A DNA stretch of 64,000 nucleotides from Flavobacteriaceae bacterium. GTDB taxonomy: Bacteria; Bacteroidota; Bacteroidia; Flavobacteriales; Flavobacteriaceae. A program made the translations under genes and the position numbers. The stretch lies in assembly GCA_021151665.1 (NCBI GenBank), contig JAGKWW010000007.1, positions 11,950 through 75,949 of the forward strand. The letters run 5' to 3'. The notes under the pieces are model-generated. The model ran no database searches, had not been told where the DNA came from, and saw only the letters and a program-made list of their open reading frames with translations. Shown piece after piece: positions 42,480 to 52,690 of this stretch (position 1 is its first letter; every line of letters starts with the position of its first letter).

Positions 42480-43378
42480 ATGGATAATATCATTCTTATT
42501 TTTCTATGCCTTATCGCGGGCATTGCATTGCAGCGGGTAAAAGCATTCCCGTCAAACTCCTACGTGGCGCTCAACCAGTACATAATACACATTGCGCTGC
42601 CGGCGATGGCGTTATACTACATCCCGAAAGTAGAGATAAGTTCACGCCTCCTGTATCCGTTAGGCATTGCCTGGGGAGGCTTTTTACTCTCCTGGGCCTT
42701 ATTCGCATCGCTGGGCCGCTTTTACGGATGGTCGAAAAAACTTACCGGCTGTCTTATCCTTACGGGTGGGTTGGGCAATACGTCATTCGTTGGCTTCCCT
42801 ATAATCGAGGCGCTTTTTGGTAAAGAGGGGCTGAAGACCGCTATTATCGTAGACCAGCCCGGGACCTTCGCCGCCATGGCAACTTTAGGAATTATTGTTG
42901 CTGTCACTTACTCCGGTGGTGCGGTAGGCACAGCCGGTATTGTACGCAGGATCATTTTTTTTCCGCCGTTTGTAGCGGTAGCAGTTGGCACCCTGATTAA
43001 TATTGCGGGTTACGATTTTCATGATGTCCTTCAGCCTGTGCTGCTGCGGCTGGGCAATACTGTTACGCCGGTCGCTCTTATCGCCGTGGGCATGCAGCTC
43101 AGGATACAGCGCCGAAATAAGCATTGGGGCTTTTTTACAAGCTTTTCCTCATGCCTGCCGTATTTTTCCTTCTCTACAAAATCATCGCCCGAGGCAAAGG
43201 CATGGAGATCGATGTATCTGTCGCTGAGGCTGCAATGGCGCCAATGATAACCGCATGCATATTGGCTTCATCTCATGGGCTCAAGCCAAGGCTGGCCGGC
43301 ATGATGCTGGGTATCGGGATTCCGCTGTCACTAATTACGGTCGGCCTATGGTATTGGCTGCTACGCTGGTTCGGCTAA
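42480..43378 (+). pseudogene. AEC family transporter, frameshifted at a T6 run
   Basis: The product is split between two frames. Residues up to VGMQLRIQRRNKHWG are read from 42480 in one frame; the rest (LFYKLFLMPAVFFLLYK, ending at 43378) is in the -1 frame. Together they form a complete ten-segment auxin-efflux-carrier-type transporter of about 300 residues. The break falls at TTTTTT (43131-43136); one extra T would restore the frame. This may be a real inactivation, a sequencing error, or slippage during expression. AEC proteins export organic acids or amino acids. Confidence 0.85.
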
Positions 43379-43452
43379 GCTTCACATAATTTTAACAGTT
43401 TGATGTGGCGTTATTCTTAATTTTATAGGGATAACCACCTAAACTTTAATTT

Positions 43453-43899
43453 ATGAGAAAAGTATTTACTACTGTTTACAGCGAACGTCCGTACGACATA
43501 GGCCTTCTCATACTGCGCATTGCCGTAGGTTGCTTTATGATGCGCCACGGATTGCAGAAACTCGAGATGCTTATGGGCGATGGCCCCATCCAGTTTGCCG
43601 ACCCGTTAGGGATAGGCGATGCTGCAACGCTGTATCTGGCTATTTTCGCTGAGCTTATCTGCTCATTTTTAATCATCATTGGCCTCGCTACGCGTATTGC
43701 GACCATCCCGCTTATCATCACTATGCTGGTTGCTGTGCTTATCATACACGCTGCCGACCCGGTAGATAATAAGGAACTGCCTTCGCTGTATCTTGTAATT
43801 TATATTGTACTTACACTTACCGGAGCAGGAAAATATTCGGTAGATTACCTCATATCGGGCCGGCGCCGCGAAGTGCATTATACCACTACCAGCCTGTAG
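43453..43899 (+). CDS. DoxX family membrane protein
   Basis: A 148-residue protein with four membrane segments. The N-terminal motif GLLILRIAVGCFMMRHGLQKL is typical of DoxX/DoxD-like proteins, and a G/T-rich segment links the later helices. The family is implicated in redox and thiol-related membrane functions, but this copy's role is unknown. It lies 75 bp after the AEC gene and 53 bp before the GlcD-like gene on the same strand. Confidence 0.85.
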   Translation: MRKVFTTVYSERPYDIGLLILRIAVGCFMMRHGLQKLEMLMGDGPIQFADPLGIGDAATLYLAIFAELICSFLIIIGLATRIATIPLIITMLVAVLIIHAADPVDNKELPSLYLVIYIVLTLTGAGKYSVDYLISGRRREVHYTTTSL

Positions 43900-43951
43900 A
43901 TTTTAAAAGGAGCGCCATTTGTATTATTTTTGGGGAAATCCCAGGATACAA

Positions 43952-45358
43952 ATGGATACCTATATACAAGTCAATGACGAAATGATCGCCCGGCTGCAAG
44001 CCATTACAGGGCGGTCATTTGTTTTTTCTGATGATGATACGCGCTCGCATTACGGCCACGATGAAACGGAAGATTTCAGTTTTCCGCCCTCTGTTGTCGT
44101 TAAGCCAGGTAGCGCACAGGAGATATCAGAAATACTAAAGCTGGCTAACGCGTACAAAGTGCCGGTTGTCCCCATCGGCGGACGGACAGGGCTAAGCGGA
44201 GGGGCGTTGGCTATTTATGGCGGGATCGGGCTTTCTGTCGAGAGGCTTAACACGATTGAAATCGACGAGAAAAACCTGCAGGCTGTTGTAGGCCCGGCCG
44301 CCATTACACAGCAACTTCAAGAGGCAGCATTGGAGAAAGGGCTGTTCTACCCACCCGACCCCAGCAGCCGCGGAAGCTGTACCATTGGTGGCAATGTAGC
44401 CGAAAATGCAGGAGGCGCGAGGGCTGTTAAGTATGGTGTAACAAAAGATTACGTGCTTAACCTTGAGGTGGTACTGCCCAATGGCGATATCATTATGACC
44501 GGTGCCAACACGCTAAAGAATTCTACCGGATATAACCTCACACAGCTAATGGTAGGCAGTGAGGGTACGCTCGGTGTTATCACAAAAATCGTGATGAAGC
44601 TACTGCCGAAAAATACACATAATGTATTGATGCTCGTGCCGTTTTTTAAGGCCGCGCAGGCCTGCGAGGCGGTGGGTGCCATCTTCAGGGCAGGTATAGT
44701 GCCGAGCGCTCTCGAATTTATGGAACGCGACGCTATAGACTGGGGATTGAAGTATCTCGATTCGGTCAGCCTTGTTGTAAAAGATGAGGTTCAGGCGCAC
44801 CTGCTTATTGAAGTGGACGGCAATTATCCGGATGTGCTTTTCTCCGAAGCCGAAAAGATCATGGGGGTGGTAGAGCAGTTCGATATCGACGAGATACTAT
44901 TTGCCGATACCGAAGATCAGAAAAATGCGCTGTGGAAATTGCGGCGTACCGTTGCCGAAGCGGTAAAATCGAATTCGGTTTACAAAGAAGAAGACACCGT
45001 GGTGCCACGCTACGAGCTTCCTGTATTATTAGAAGGCATCAAAGCCATTGGCAAAAAATACGGATTTCATTCGGTTTGCTATGGCCACGCGGGCGATGGC
45101 AACCTTCATGTGAATATTATAAAAGGGAACATGACCGACGCAAACTGGACTGAGGAAGTTCCTAAAGGGATACGCGAAATATTTGAGTTGACCGTTTCGC
45201 TCGGAGGTACTTTGTCGGGCGAACATGGCATCGGTTACGTCCAGAAAAATTATATGGATATTGCCTTCGGCGAAAGCCAACTGAACCTTATGCGCGGCAT
45301 TAAACTACTGTTTGACCCGAACAACATATTGAATCCCGGAAAAATACTGCCAGACTAA
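43952..45358 (+). CDS. FAD-linked oxidoreductase, GlcD/D-lactate dehydrogenase-like
   Basis: A 468-residue VAO-family flavoenzyme. The FAD-binding PP-loop reads PVVPIGGRTGLSGGA, and the FAD C-terminal domain shows GSEGTLGVITKIV, the metal and substrate-binding CYGHAGDGNLHVN and the ending SGEHGIGYVQK. It oxidises a 2-hydroxy acid (glycolate or D-lactate) and passes electrons to the respiratory chain or another acceptor. The start at 43952 is chosen because homologues begin there. No partner subunits (glcE, glcF) are adjacent, so it is the stand-alone type. Confidence 0.92.
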   Translation: MDTYIQVNDEMIARLQAITGRSFVFSDDDTRSHYGHDETEDFSFPPSVVVKPGSAQEISEILKLANAYKVPVVPIGGRTGLSGGALAIYGGIGLSVERLNTIEIDEKNLQAVVGPAAITQQLQEAALEKGLFYPPDPSSRGSCTIGGNVAENAGGARAVKYGVTKDYVLNLEVVLPNGDIIMTGANTLKNSTGYNLTQLMVGSEGTLGVITKIVMKLLPKNTHNVLMLVPFFKAAQACEAVGAIFRAGIVPSALEFMERDAIDWGLKYLDSVSLVVKDEVQAHLLIEVDGNYPDVLFSEAEKIMGVVEQFDIDEILFADTEDQKNALWKLRRTVAEAVKSNSVYKEEDTVVPRYELPVLLEGIKAIGKKYGFHSVCYGHAGDGNLHVNIIKGNMTDANWTEEVPKGIREIFELTVSLGGTLSGEHGIGYVQKNYMDIAFGESQLNLMRGIKLLFDPNNILNPGKILPD

Positions 45359-45384
45359 AAATACCAGTTAATGGGTATTTTTTT
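45358..45384 (+). terminator. Rho-independent terminator
   Basis: AAATACC pairs with GGTATTT across the loop AGTTAATGG, followed by TTTT. It directly follows the GlcD-like gene. Confidence 0.75.
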
Positions 45385-45463
45385 GGCAGAGAATAAGGGT
45401 TACTTTTAACTGCTTGCAATTGAGGGCTAGCCCATTGATTTGTATAGTACTATGGGGAGAGTT

Positions 45464-45490
45464 GCCCTCTGCATTGCAGGGGGCATTTTT
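45464..45490 (+). terminator. Second plus-strand terminator
   Basis: GCCCTCTGC, loop ATT, GCAGGGGGC, then ATTTTTT. It lies at the junction with the convergent antiporter gene and backs up the terminator at 45358. Confidence 0.7.
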
Positions 45491-46728
45491 TATGACTTGG
45501 GCAGAAGTTTATTCGCCAGTTTTCCGATGGTGAGCCCCTGCACTATGATCGAAAATACGACGACAAAATAAGTGATCGCAATAATCGTCTTTTTATAGGG
45601 GCCTTCGTTTACCGATAGTGCGAGGGCTATTGAAACCCCGCCACGAAGGCCACCCCACACCAGTATTTTTATAGTGCTCGGCGAAAATTTCTCCCTGAAT
45701 TTAATAAGTTTCGTTGGCAGCCAGATGGATATAAACCGGGCAAGAAGCACGATGCCCACACTTGCCATCCCGGCCTTCCAATATAAATTTAGGTCTTTTA
45801 TCAGCAGCAGGTTGAAACCGATAAAGAGGAAAAGTATCGCGTTAAAGATCTCGTCATTTAGTTCCCAGAATTTATCAAGGTAATCTTTGGTAGTGGGAGA
45901 CATGGCCCATCTTCTTTTAAAGTTACCGATGAGCAACCCGGCAAATACCATTGTCAGCGGCCCTGATACATGCAATGCCGAGGCGATAAGCGAACCGCCC
46001 ATTACTACTGATAGTGTTATCAACACCGATACCTTGTAATCGTCAATTTTACGCATCGCTTTTGAAGCGGTTATACCAAGGGCAACGCCAAGCAGGAAGC
46101 CCCCGCCGGCTTCTTTAACTAACAGCCAAAGTATATGGGCTATTGTCAGCTCTTCAGATTTTCCCTGAGCCAGTTGAAGGATCACGGCAAAAACCACTAC
46201 CGCAACGCCATCGTTAAAAAGCGATTCGCCCGCAATCTTGGTTTCCAGTGATTTTTTTACCTGTGCGCCTTTCAGTATGCTGAGAACTGCCACCGGGTCT
46301 GTCGGCGAAATCAGCGCCCCGAATAGCAGGCAGTAGATATATGGAATCTCGAGGCTGGGCATGGGTATAAAATAGACCAGTGTGCCTACCACAAACGTTG
46401 AGATGATAACACTTACCGTCGAGAACACCATTACGGGGCCACGCTGCTCCCTAAGGTCTTTCAGGTTTACATGGATAGCACCGGCAAAGAGCAGGAAATT
46501 CAGCATTACGCCCATTAAGAGCTCTGTAAAGTCGAACCTTGCTAAAAGCGTGGAAACCCGGTGAAGCGTATTCGGAAATACATTACCGAACACTACCAGG
46601 AATATGGATACTGCCATAGCAAGAACCATTACCCCGATAGTAGAGGGCAGTTTTAAAAACCGCAGGTTGAAGTAGGCGAAAAATGAAGCGAGGACGATAA
46701 GTACAGACAGCGAATAATATAATTCCAT
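45490..46728 (-). CDS. Cation/proton antiporter (CPA1 family)
   Basis: A 412-residue inner-membrane protein with about twelve membrane segments. The CPA1 signature ALISPTDPVAVLSILK and the ND pair in SLFNDGVAVVVFAVIL, near segment 5, are the ion-binding residues. It exchanges Na+ or K+ for H+. The C-terminal cytosolic tail is short (LANKLLPKS). It has no obvious operon partner. Confidence 0.93.
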   Translation of the reverse strand: MELYYSLSVLIVLASFFAYFNLRFLKLPSTIGVMVLAMAVSIFLVVFGNVFPNTLHRVSTLLARFDFTELLMGVMLNFLLFAGAIHVNLKDLREQRGPVMVFSTVSVIISTFVVGTLVYFIPMPSLEIPYIYCLLFGALISPTDPVAVLSILKGAQVKKSLETKIAGESLFNDGVAVVVFAVILQLAQGKSEELTIAHILWLLVKEAGGGFLLGVALGITASKAMRKIDDYKVSVLITLSVVMGGSLIASALHVSGPLTMVFAGLLIGNFKRRWAMSPTTKDYLDKFWELNDEIFNAILFLFIGFNLLLIKDLNLYWKAGMASVGIVLLARFISIWLPTKLIKFREKFSPSTIKILVWGGLRGGVSIALALSVNEGPYKKTIIAITYFVVVFSIIVQGLTIGKLANKLLPKS

Positions 46729-46799
46729 AGGCGTATAAGTAAAAGGTAGTCAGAAGAAGTAAAGGCTTGACTTAAAAGTCGGCAGTACGATGTATAGGT

Positions 46800-47375
46800 T
46801 TACATTTTAGCCCCTATTCCGGTGAGAGCTTCCTGTGGAACCAGCGATTTGATCAGTATGCCGCCGTCATTGTTTACAAATACCCAGTGCCCGTTCGTAG
46901 CGGTAGAAAACACGGCAACCATTTCAATATTTTTACCTATAGTGGCTGTTCTGGTTGCTGTATCTATAGTAACATTTTCGGTATCCATGCTCGATTTCAG
47001 GATGTTTATCATTTCCTCCTTTTTTTGGGGCGGTAAGGGCTTTTCGAATGTCATCTCAGTTATCATATCATAATTCACGCGCGCATAGCTCGCACCGGCT
47101 ATGGTAAAGATCTCGCTGAATTTAAAATTCGGAGCTACATCTTTAATTTTTACCGTATAGTTGGGGCCCTTCATCATTGTACGCATGGCCTCGAGCATCT
47201 GTTCTTTGGTCGCATATTGAAATATACCCGGATGCGTGTAATCCAGGAGCTTTTCATACTGGTTGGTCTTGGTAAGCATCAGCAGGTCGGCGGCCTGGGT
47301 TTCCAGTGATTTTTTATCCTGGGCGGCAGCGGTAAGGGCAAACAGCAAAAGCAGTGTAAGTAAGATGTTTTTCAT
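46800..47375 (-). CDS. Exported protein of unknown function
   Basis: A 191-residue protein with a signal peptide ending LTAAAQ. The mature part contains a helical front (SLETQAADLLMLTKTNQYEK) and a mixed-strand end with NGHWVFVNNDGGILIKSL. The general shape resembles NTF2-like or SnoaL-type proteins, but no signature is certain. It follows the antiporter gene by 71 bp in the opposite sense of transcription order (both minus strand) and may be independent. Confidence 0.7.
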   Translation of the reverse strand: MKNILLTLLLLFALTAAAQDKKSLETQAADLLMLTKTNQYEKLLDYTHPGIFQYATKEQMLEAMRTMMKGPNYTVKIKDVAPNFKFSEIFTIAGASYARVNYDMITEMTFEKPLPPQKKEEMINILKSSMDTENVTIDTATRTATIGKNIEMVAVFSTATNGHWVFVNNDGGILIKSLVPQEALTGIGAKM

Positions 47376-47384
47376 AGTAAAAAT

Positions 47385-47411
47385 AAAGCCTCCTTTTTAG
47401 AGGAGGCTTTT
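47385..47411 (-). terminator. Rho-independent terminator of secA
   Basis: AAAGCCTCCT pairs with AGGAGGCTTT across a short loop; the minus strand then reads ATTTTTAC. Confidence 0.8.
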
Positions 47412-47422
47412 GGTATTTATCA

Positions 47423-50400
47423 TTAAACGATGATCCATTCTCCCGTAGCCAGCAGGCCTTCGGCTTTCTTGAATTTCATGGTCTCGGTCTTACCGCTCAT
47501 AACATGCTTCACGGTTACCGTATCATTACGATTGATCTTAGGGGCATCCCTCACTACAGTTTCGGCTACAGGCTGGCGCTGCTGCTGATGTTGCATGGCG
47601 GCTTCGCGGGCGCGGGCGGCCATTTCATCTGTATTCAGCACCTCGTCTTTATGTTCGGTATAGTCTTCCTGCTCTACTTCATGTGCTTCCTGTATATTGT
47701 TCGGGTTGTGCGAAGGCAGGTCGCCTTTAAACAGGAATGATATCACATCGCGGTTGATGCCGTCAAGGGTTTTCTTGAACAGGTTAAATGCCTCAAATTT
47801 ATAGATAAGCAGCGGGTCTTTCTGCTCGTGCACGGCAAGCTGCACCGATTGCTTAAGCTCATCCATCTTGCGAAGGTGCTTTTTCCAGGCCTCATCTACA
47901 ATGGCAAGCGTAATGTTCTTTTCAAAATCAGTTACCAGCGAGCGGCCTTCAGTCTGGTAAGCCTTCTCAAGGTCGGTTACCACGTTAAGGGTTTTTATGC
48001 CATCGGTAAACGGAACAACAATGCGCTCATACTGGCCGTTGTTGTTTTCGTATACATTCTTGATAACAGGGAAAGCCTCGTGTGCGTCGCGCTCGTTTTT
48101 GGCAAGGTATGCAGCCATTACTTCATCATAAACGCGGCTTGAAAGCTCTCTCCCGCCCAACTTTGAAAAGTCAGACTCAGATACCGGCGAACTTACAGAG
48201 AAGTAGCGGATCAGTTCAAACTCAAAGTTTTTATAGTCATGCGATTGCTTATTGGCCTCTACAATGCTTTCTACTGTATCATACATCATGTTGGCAAGGT
48301 CTACCTTAAGGCGCTCGCCGTGCAATGCGTGCTTGCGGCGCTTGTATACCACCTCGCGCTGCGCATTCATTACGTCATCATATTCAAGCAGCCTCTTACG
48401 CACGCCAAAGTTATTTTCTTCCACTTTTTTCTGAGCGCGTTCTATAGAGGTGGTCATCATTTTGTGCTGTATCACTTCGCCTTCCTTCATGCCCAGGCGG
48501 TCCATAATCTTGGCTACCCTTTCAGATCCGAAAAGGCGCATCAGGTTATCTTCCAGCGATACATAGAACTGTGAGCTTCCCGGGTCACCCTGGCGTCCGG
48601 CGCGTCCGCGCAGCTGGCGGTCTACGCGGCGTGAATCATGGCGCTCTGTACCAATAATTGCAAGCCCGCCTTTTTCTTTCACTTCCGGCGTAAGCTTAAT
48701 GTCGGTACCACGTCCTGCCATGTTAGTAGCAATGGTTACCACGCCCGGCTTGCCTGCCTCGGCTACGATGTCTGCTTCTTTTTTGTGAAGCTTTGCGTTC
48801 AGTACGTTATGAGGGATGTTCCTCATCTTGAGCATACGGCTTAGCAATTCTGATATTTCTACCGAGGTAGTACCGATAAGCACCGGCCTTCCGGCTTCAG
48901 ATAGCTGTGTTACGTCTTCTATTACCGCATTGAACTTTTCGCGCATGGTGCGGTAAATAAGGTCGTTATGGTCTTTGCGGGAAATAGGCCTGTTGGTTGG
49001 TATCTCTACCACATCGAGCTTATAGATCTCCCAGAATTCACCGGCCTCGGTTACAGCAGTACCAGTCATACCGGCAAGCTTGCTGTACATCCTGAAGTAG
49101 TTTTGCAAAGTAATGGTAGCAAAGGTTTGCGTAGCGGCCTCGATCTTTACATTCTCTTTAGCCTCGATAGCCTGGTGAAGGCCATCGCTGTAACGCCTTC
49201 CATCCATGATACGGCCTGTCTGCTCATCTACGATCATGATCTTGTTATCCATGATCACGTATTCTACATCCTTTTCAAAAAGGGTATAGGCTTTTAGCAG
49301 TTGCGTAAGGGTATGGATGCGCTCGCTCTTAACCGAGAAGTCGCGGTATAGCTCTTCACGGCGCTCGGCCTCTTCTTCTTTGTCAAGGTTTTGCTTTTCG
49401 ATATTAGCAATCTCTGTCCCGATATCCGGAAGCACAAAGAAATCACGGTCGGTATCCTGCGAAAGGAATTTGATACCATTATCCGTAAGCTCTACCTGGT
49501 TATTTTTTTCTTCTATTACAAAATACAAAGCCTCGTCAACCTTCGGCATTTCGCGGTTGTTGTCGGCCATGTAATGGTTTTCTGTTTTTTGCAGCAGCTG
49601 CTTTACGCCTTCCTCGCTAAGGAATTTGATAAGGGCCTTGTTCTTTGGCAATCCGCGGTGCACCCTTAGCAAAAGGAAACCGCCTTCTTTAGTGTTGCCC
49701 TCGCGAATCAGTTTTTTGGCTTCTGCCAATACACCGTTCAGCAAGGTGCGCTGAAGGTTTACCAGGTTATCTACCTTGGGCTTAAGCTCATTGAACTCGT
49801 GGCGGTCGCCCTGTGGCACCGGTCCTGAGATAATAAGCGGCGTACGGGCATCATCTACAAGTACCGAGTCAACCTCATCCACAATCGCAAAGTTATGCTT
49901 GCGTTGTACAAGGTCGTCCGGCGTGTGTGCCATGTTATCCCTTAGGTAGTCAAAACCGAACTCGTTATTGGTTCCGTAGGTAATGTCGGCCAGATAGGCT
50001 TTCCTTCTTCCGGGAGAGTTAGGCTGGTGGTTATCGATGCAGTCTACGGTAAGACCGTGGAATTCAAAAAGCGGCGCTTTCCAGGTGCTGTCGCGTCGGG
50101 CCAGGTAGTCATTCACGGTTACAAGGTGCACACCGTTTCCGGTAAGTGCGTTCAGGTAGAGCGGGAGGGTAGCCACAAGGGTTTTACCTTCACCGGTCTG
50201 CATCTCGGCAATTTTACCTTCATGTAGTACAACGCCACCTATCAGCTGAACATCGTAATGAATCATGTCCCATGTTATCTCTTTGCCTGCGGCATTCCAT
50301 GAGTTAGCCCACGTAGAGGTATCGCCATTAATCGTTATATACGGCTTGGTAGCCGATAGCTCCCTGTCGGTTGCGGTAGCGGTAACGGTGATAGATGTAT

Positions 50401-50776
50401 TTTCCTTGAAGCGGCGGGCGGTTTCTTTCACTACGGCAAAGGCTTCGGGAAGGATATCCATAAGCACTTTTTCCGAAATTTCATAAGCCTCTTTTTCAAG
50501 TGCATCGATAGAGGCATAGATATCTTCGCGGGCATCAATGTCCTGAAGCGTTTCTACCTCCTGCATATAAGAAGCGATCTTCGCATCTTTATCGGCCCTC
50601 GCCTCGCGTATCTTTTCCTTAAAATATATCGTCTTGGCACGCAGCTCGTCATGAGAGAGCTTCCCGAAGGACTCCTCATACGACCTGATCTTATTGATCA
50701 GCGGCTGTATGGCCTTTATGTCCTTTTGCGACTTATCGCCCACAAAGGCTTTTAAAATTGTGTTTAGTAAACTCAT
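47423..50776 (-). CDS. secA: Protein translocase ATPase SecA
   Basis: A 1117-residue SecA, longer than the about 900 of most bacteria. Walker A is EMQTGEGKT and motif II is [13 protein letters not shown], followed by the helical scaffold and wing domains with [10 protein letters not shown]. It powers Sec-dependent export across the inner membrane. The C terminus has no CxCxSGx8C zinc motif; it ends [27 protein letters not shown]..., an Asp/Lys-rich tail that I believe is the usual flavobacterial form. The extra length lies in internal insertions, e.g. after about residue 300. Confidence 0.97.
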   Translation of the reverse strand: MSLLNTILKAFVGDKSQKDIKAIQPLINKIRSYEESFGKLSHDELRAKTIYFKEKIREARADKDAKIASYMQEVETLQDIDAREDIYASIDALEKEAYEISEKVLMDILPEAFAVVKETARRFKENTSITVTATATDRELSATKPYITINGDTSTWANSWNAAGKEITWDMIHYDVQLIGGVVLHEGKIAEMQTGEGKTLVATLPLYLNALTGNGVHLVTVNDYLARRDSTWKAPLFEFHGLTVDCIDNHQPNSPGRRKAYLADITYGTNNEFGFDYLRDNMAHTPDDLVQRKHNFAIVDEVDSVLVDDARTPLIISGPVPQGDRHEFNELKPKVDNLVNLQRTLLNGVLAEAKKLIREGNTKEGGFLLLRVHRGLPKNKALIKFLSEEGVKQLLQKTENHYMADNNREMPKVDEALYFVIEEKNNQVELTDNGIKFLSQDTDRDFFVLPDIGTEIANIEKQNLDKEEEAERREELYRDFSVKSERIHTLTQLLKAYTLFEKDVEYVIMDNKIMIVDEQTGRIMDGRRYSDGLHQAIEAKENVKIEAATQTFATITLQNYFRMYSKLAGMTGTAVTEAGEFWEIYKLDVVEIPTNRPISRKDHNDLIYRTMREKFNAVIEDVTQLSEAGRPVLIGTTSVEISELLSRMLKMRNIPHNVLNAKLHKKEADIVAEAGKPGVVTIATNMAGRGTDIKLTPEVKEKGGLAIIGTERHDSRRVDRQLRGRAGRQGDPGSSQFYVSLEDNLMRLFGSERVAKIMDRLGMKEGEVIQHKMMTTSIERAQKKVEENNFGVRKRLLEYDDVMNAQREVVYKRRKHALHGERLKVDLANMMYDTVESIVEANKQSHDYKNFEFELIRYFSVSSPVSESDFSKLGGRELSSRVYDEVMAAYLAKNERDAHEAFPVIKNVYENNNGQYERIVVPFTDGIKTLNVVTDLEKAYQTEGRSLVTDFEKNITLAIVDEAWKKHLRKMDELKQSVQLAVHEQKDPLLIYKFEAFNLFKKTLDGINRDVISFLFKGDLPSHNPNNIQEAHEVEQEDYTEHKDEVLNTDEMAARAREAAMQHQQQRQPVAETVVRDAPKINRNDTVTVKHVMSGKTETMKFKKAEGLLATGEWIIV

Positions 50777-50826
50777 TACTTTATATAATTACTTGTATTT
50801 ATTCAAAATAAGGGACAAATTTAACC

Positions 50827-50856
50827 AAAAAAAAAGCCTCCTGAAAGAGACTTTTT
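50827..50856 (-). terminator. Rho-independent terminator
   Basis: Minus strand AAAAGTCTC, loop TTTCAG, GAGGCTTTT with one G-U pair, then TTTTT. It ends the DUF2795 gene. Confidence 0.75.
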
Positions 50857-50877
50857 GCGATTACGCTTTATTTTTTG

Positions 50878-51099
50878 CTAGTATTCATCCTCATTCCAAA
50901 GATAATCTTCGTCTGTCGGATAATCGGGCCATATTTCTTCCATTGATTCATAGATTTCGCCTTCATCTTCAATAGACTGAAGGTTTTCTACCACTTCAAG
51001 AGGGGCTCCTGTACGGATGGCATAGTCTATAAGCTCATCTTTTGTCGCCGGCCACGGGGCATCACTTAAATAGGATGCCAGTTCGAGTGTCCAATACAT
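50878..51099 (-). CDS. DUF2795 domain protein
   Basis: A 73-residue protein matching DUF2795: ATKDELIDYAIRTGAP with the conserved GAP, then VVENLQSIEDEGEIYESMEEIWPDYP. It is acidic and cytoplasmic. The role is unknown. A consensus promoter lies upstream and a terminator follows, so it is a stand-alone unit. Confidence 0.85.
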   Translation of the reverse strand: MYWTLELASYLSDAPWPATKDELIDYAIRTGAPLEVVENLQSIEDEGEIYESMEEIWPDYPTDEDYLWNEDEY

Positions 51100-51122
51100 C
51101 TTCTAAACGATTTAAGTTTATG

Positions 51123-51152
51123 CAAAAATAAATTTTCTGTCGAAAAAGTCAA
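51123..51152 (-). promoter_or_regulatory. Promoter of the DUF2795 gene
   Basis: Minus strand TTG at 51152-51150, 19-bp spacer, TATTTTTG at 51130-51123. It is an excellent Bacteroidota promoter, 24 bp before the ATG. Confidence 0.75.
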
Positions 51153-51259
51153 GTAAAAACTTGTTTATTTTATTAAAAAAGTTAAAGAACGTGGTTGGGC
51201 CTGAATTTCAGGTAAAACGTTGTGACGAATATTCCTAAATCAACGCCCGGCCACCGGTA

Positions 51260-51832
51260 TCAGTACTTTTCAGGTATCCATTTTACCTCGTCGGCCTTAA
51301 GGTCTTTGGACAACTTTCGTGCCAACACAAAAAGGTAGTCAGAAAGTCGGTTCAGGTAGGCCAAAACCATCGGATCTGTAGGTTCGAGCTCATGTAAATG
51401 TACCGCAAGCCGCTCTGCCCTGCGGCAAACACACCTTGCAATGTGACAATATGACACCGTAGTATGCCCGCCCGGAAGCACAAAATGCGTCATTGGGGGT
51501 AGCGCGGCATCCATTGCGTCTATCTCATCTTCAAGTAATTGAATGTCAGATTCTGAAATTTTAGGAATATTCAGCCGTTCCTGCCCATTTTTCAGAATCG
51601 CTTTTTCAGGGTCGGTTGCCAATATGGCACCGGCGGTAAACAGCCGGTCTTGTATGCGTTCCAGCGTTTTCTTATACATGGGATCGATCTGCTGGTCGCG
51701 GATAAGTCCGATATGCGAATTAAGCTCGTCAACGGTTCCGTAGCTTTCTATACGGATGTGGTGCTTGGGCACACGGGTTCCGCCAAATAATGCAGTTGTG
51801 CCCTTGTCGCCGGTTTTGGTGTATACTTTCAT
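51260..51832 (-). CDS. Cob(I)yrinic acid a,c-diamide adenosyltransferase (PduO-type)
   Basis: A 190-residue corrinoid adenosyltransferase. The N-terminal KVYTKTGDKGTTALFGG is the ATP-binding signature of PduO/MMAB, and ARCVCRRAERLAV is the helix with conserved Arg residues. It makes adenosylcobalamin, the cofactor of methylmalonyl-CoA mutase, which agrees with meaB elsewhere in the window. It is 42 bp upstream of the LolD-like ATPase gene on the same strand, separated by a large inverted repeat. Confidence 0.95.
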   Translation of the reverse strand: MKVYTKTGDKGTTALFGGTRVPKHHIRIESYGTVDELNSHIGLIRDQQIDPMYKKTLERIQDRLFTAGAILATDPEKAILKNGQERLNIPKISESDIQLLEDEIDAMDAALPPMTHFVLPGGHTTVSYCHIARCVCRRAERLAVHLHELEPTDPMVLAYLNRLSDYLFVLARKLSKDLKADEVKWIPEKY

Positions 51833-51852
51833 TTGAAGCTGCTAAGCTCCTG

Positions 51853-51890
51853 AGCTTCTAAGCCACTTAGGGCTTAGTGGCTTAGAAGCT
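51853..51890. repeat. 15-bp-arm inverted repeat overlapping a gene end
   Basis: AGCTTCTAAGCCACT, loop TAGGGCTT, AGTGGCTTAGAAGCT. The right arm encodes the last few codons of the LolD-like protein. The nearby TAAGCTCCTGAGCTTCTAAGCC has further similar pieces. No T run follows on either strand, so it is unlikely to be a simple terminator. Confidence 0.8.
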
Positions 51891-52590
51891 GTTTTATTGG
51901 ATTTGGATTTATGTTGTCACTTTCTATAAGCCCGTCGCGCAGGCGTATCACTCGGTGGGCGTGGGCAGCGATATCTTCTTCGTGGGTAACCAGGATCACG
52001 GTGTTGCCGTTGGAATGTATCTCTCCAAAAAGGTTCATGATCTCTATTGATGTTTTTGTATCGAGGTTACCGGTAGGTTCATCGGCCAGGATAATGGAAG
52101 GGTGGTTTACTAACGCGCGGGCTACCGCAACCCGCTGCCTTTGTCCTCCCGATAGCTGGTTGGGCTTGTGGTCCATACGGTCGCCCAGGCCTACCTGCGT
52201 CAGTACTTCTTTGGCGCGGATATCGCGATCAGGCTTTTTAAACCCTGCGTATACCATAGGCAGTGCCACGTTATCCAGTGCCGTTGTGCGTGGCAGAAGG
52301 TTAAAGGTCTGGAATACGAACCCGATTTCTTTATTACGAATCTCGGCCAGCTCGTCATCGCGCATCTTGCTCACGTCTTTGCTGTTCAGAATGTACTGCC
52401 CGGCCGTAGGTGTATCGAGGCAGCCCAGGATATTCATCAGGGTACTTTTTCCGGATCCGGAAGGCCCCATCAGCGCCACGTATTCCCCTTTATTAATAAC
52501 AAGGTCTATTCCCTTTAATACTTTAATGATCTCTACCCCAAGCGGGAAATCGCGGGTAATGCCCTTTATGTCGATAATTGGTTCCGGCAT
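51874..52590 (-). CDS. ABC transporter ATP-binding protein, LolD/MacB type
   Basis: A 238-residue ATPase. Walker A is MGPSGSGKS, the signature [15 protein letters not shown], Walker [13 protein letters not shown], and the C-loop is VILVTHEED. It belongs to the LolD/MacB/FtsE group that works with FtsX/MacB permeases. No permease is adjacent; the MacB-type permease at 5493-6734 is the only one in the window and may be its partner. Its last codons fall in a large inverted repeat. Confidence 0.92.
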   Translation of the reverse strand: MPEPIIDIKGITRDFPLGVEIIKVLKGIDLVINKGEYVALMGPSGSGKSTLMNILGCLDTPTAGQYILNSKDVSKMRDDELAEIRNKEIGFVFQTFNLLPRTTALDNVALPMVYAGFKKPDRDIRAKEVLTQVGLGDRMDHKPNQLSGGQRQRVAVARALVNHPSIILADEPTGNLDTKTSIEIMNLFGEIHSNGNTVILVTHEEDIAAHAHRVIRLRDGLIESDNINPNPIKQLLSH

Positions 52591-52660
52591 CGTAATTATT
52601 TTGCCCTAAATGTACAAATAATTTCAGATGGCGTGTATGATAAGCTGACTTCGCGGGGCA

Positions 52661-52687
52661 TAAAAAAGCTCCCCGGTTGGGGAGCTG
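52661..52687 (-). terminator. Rho-independent terminator
   Basis: AGCTCCCC, loop GGTT, GGGGAGCT, with TTTTTT on the minus strand. It ends the small exported-protein gene at 52691-52954. Confidence 0.92.
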
Positions 52688-52690
52688 CTA

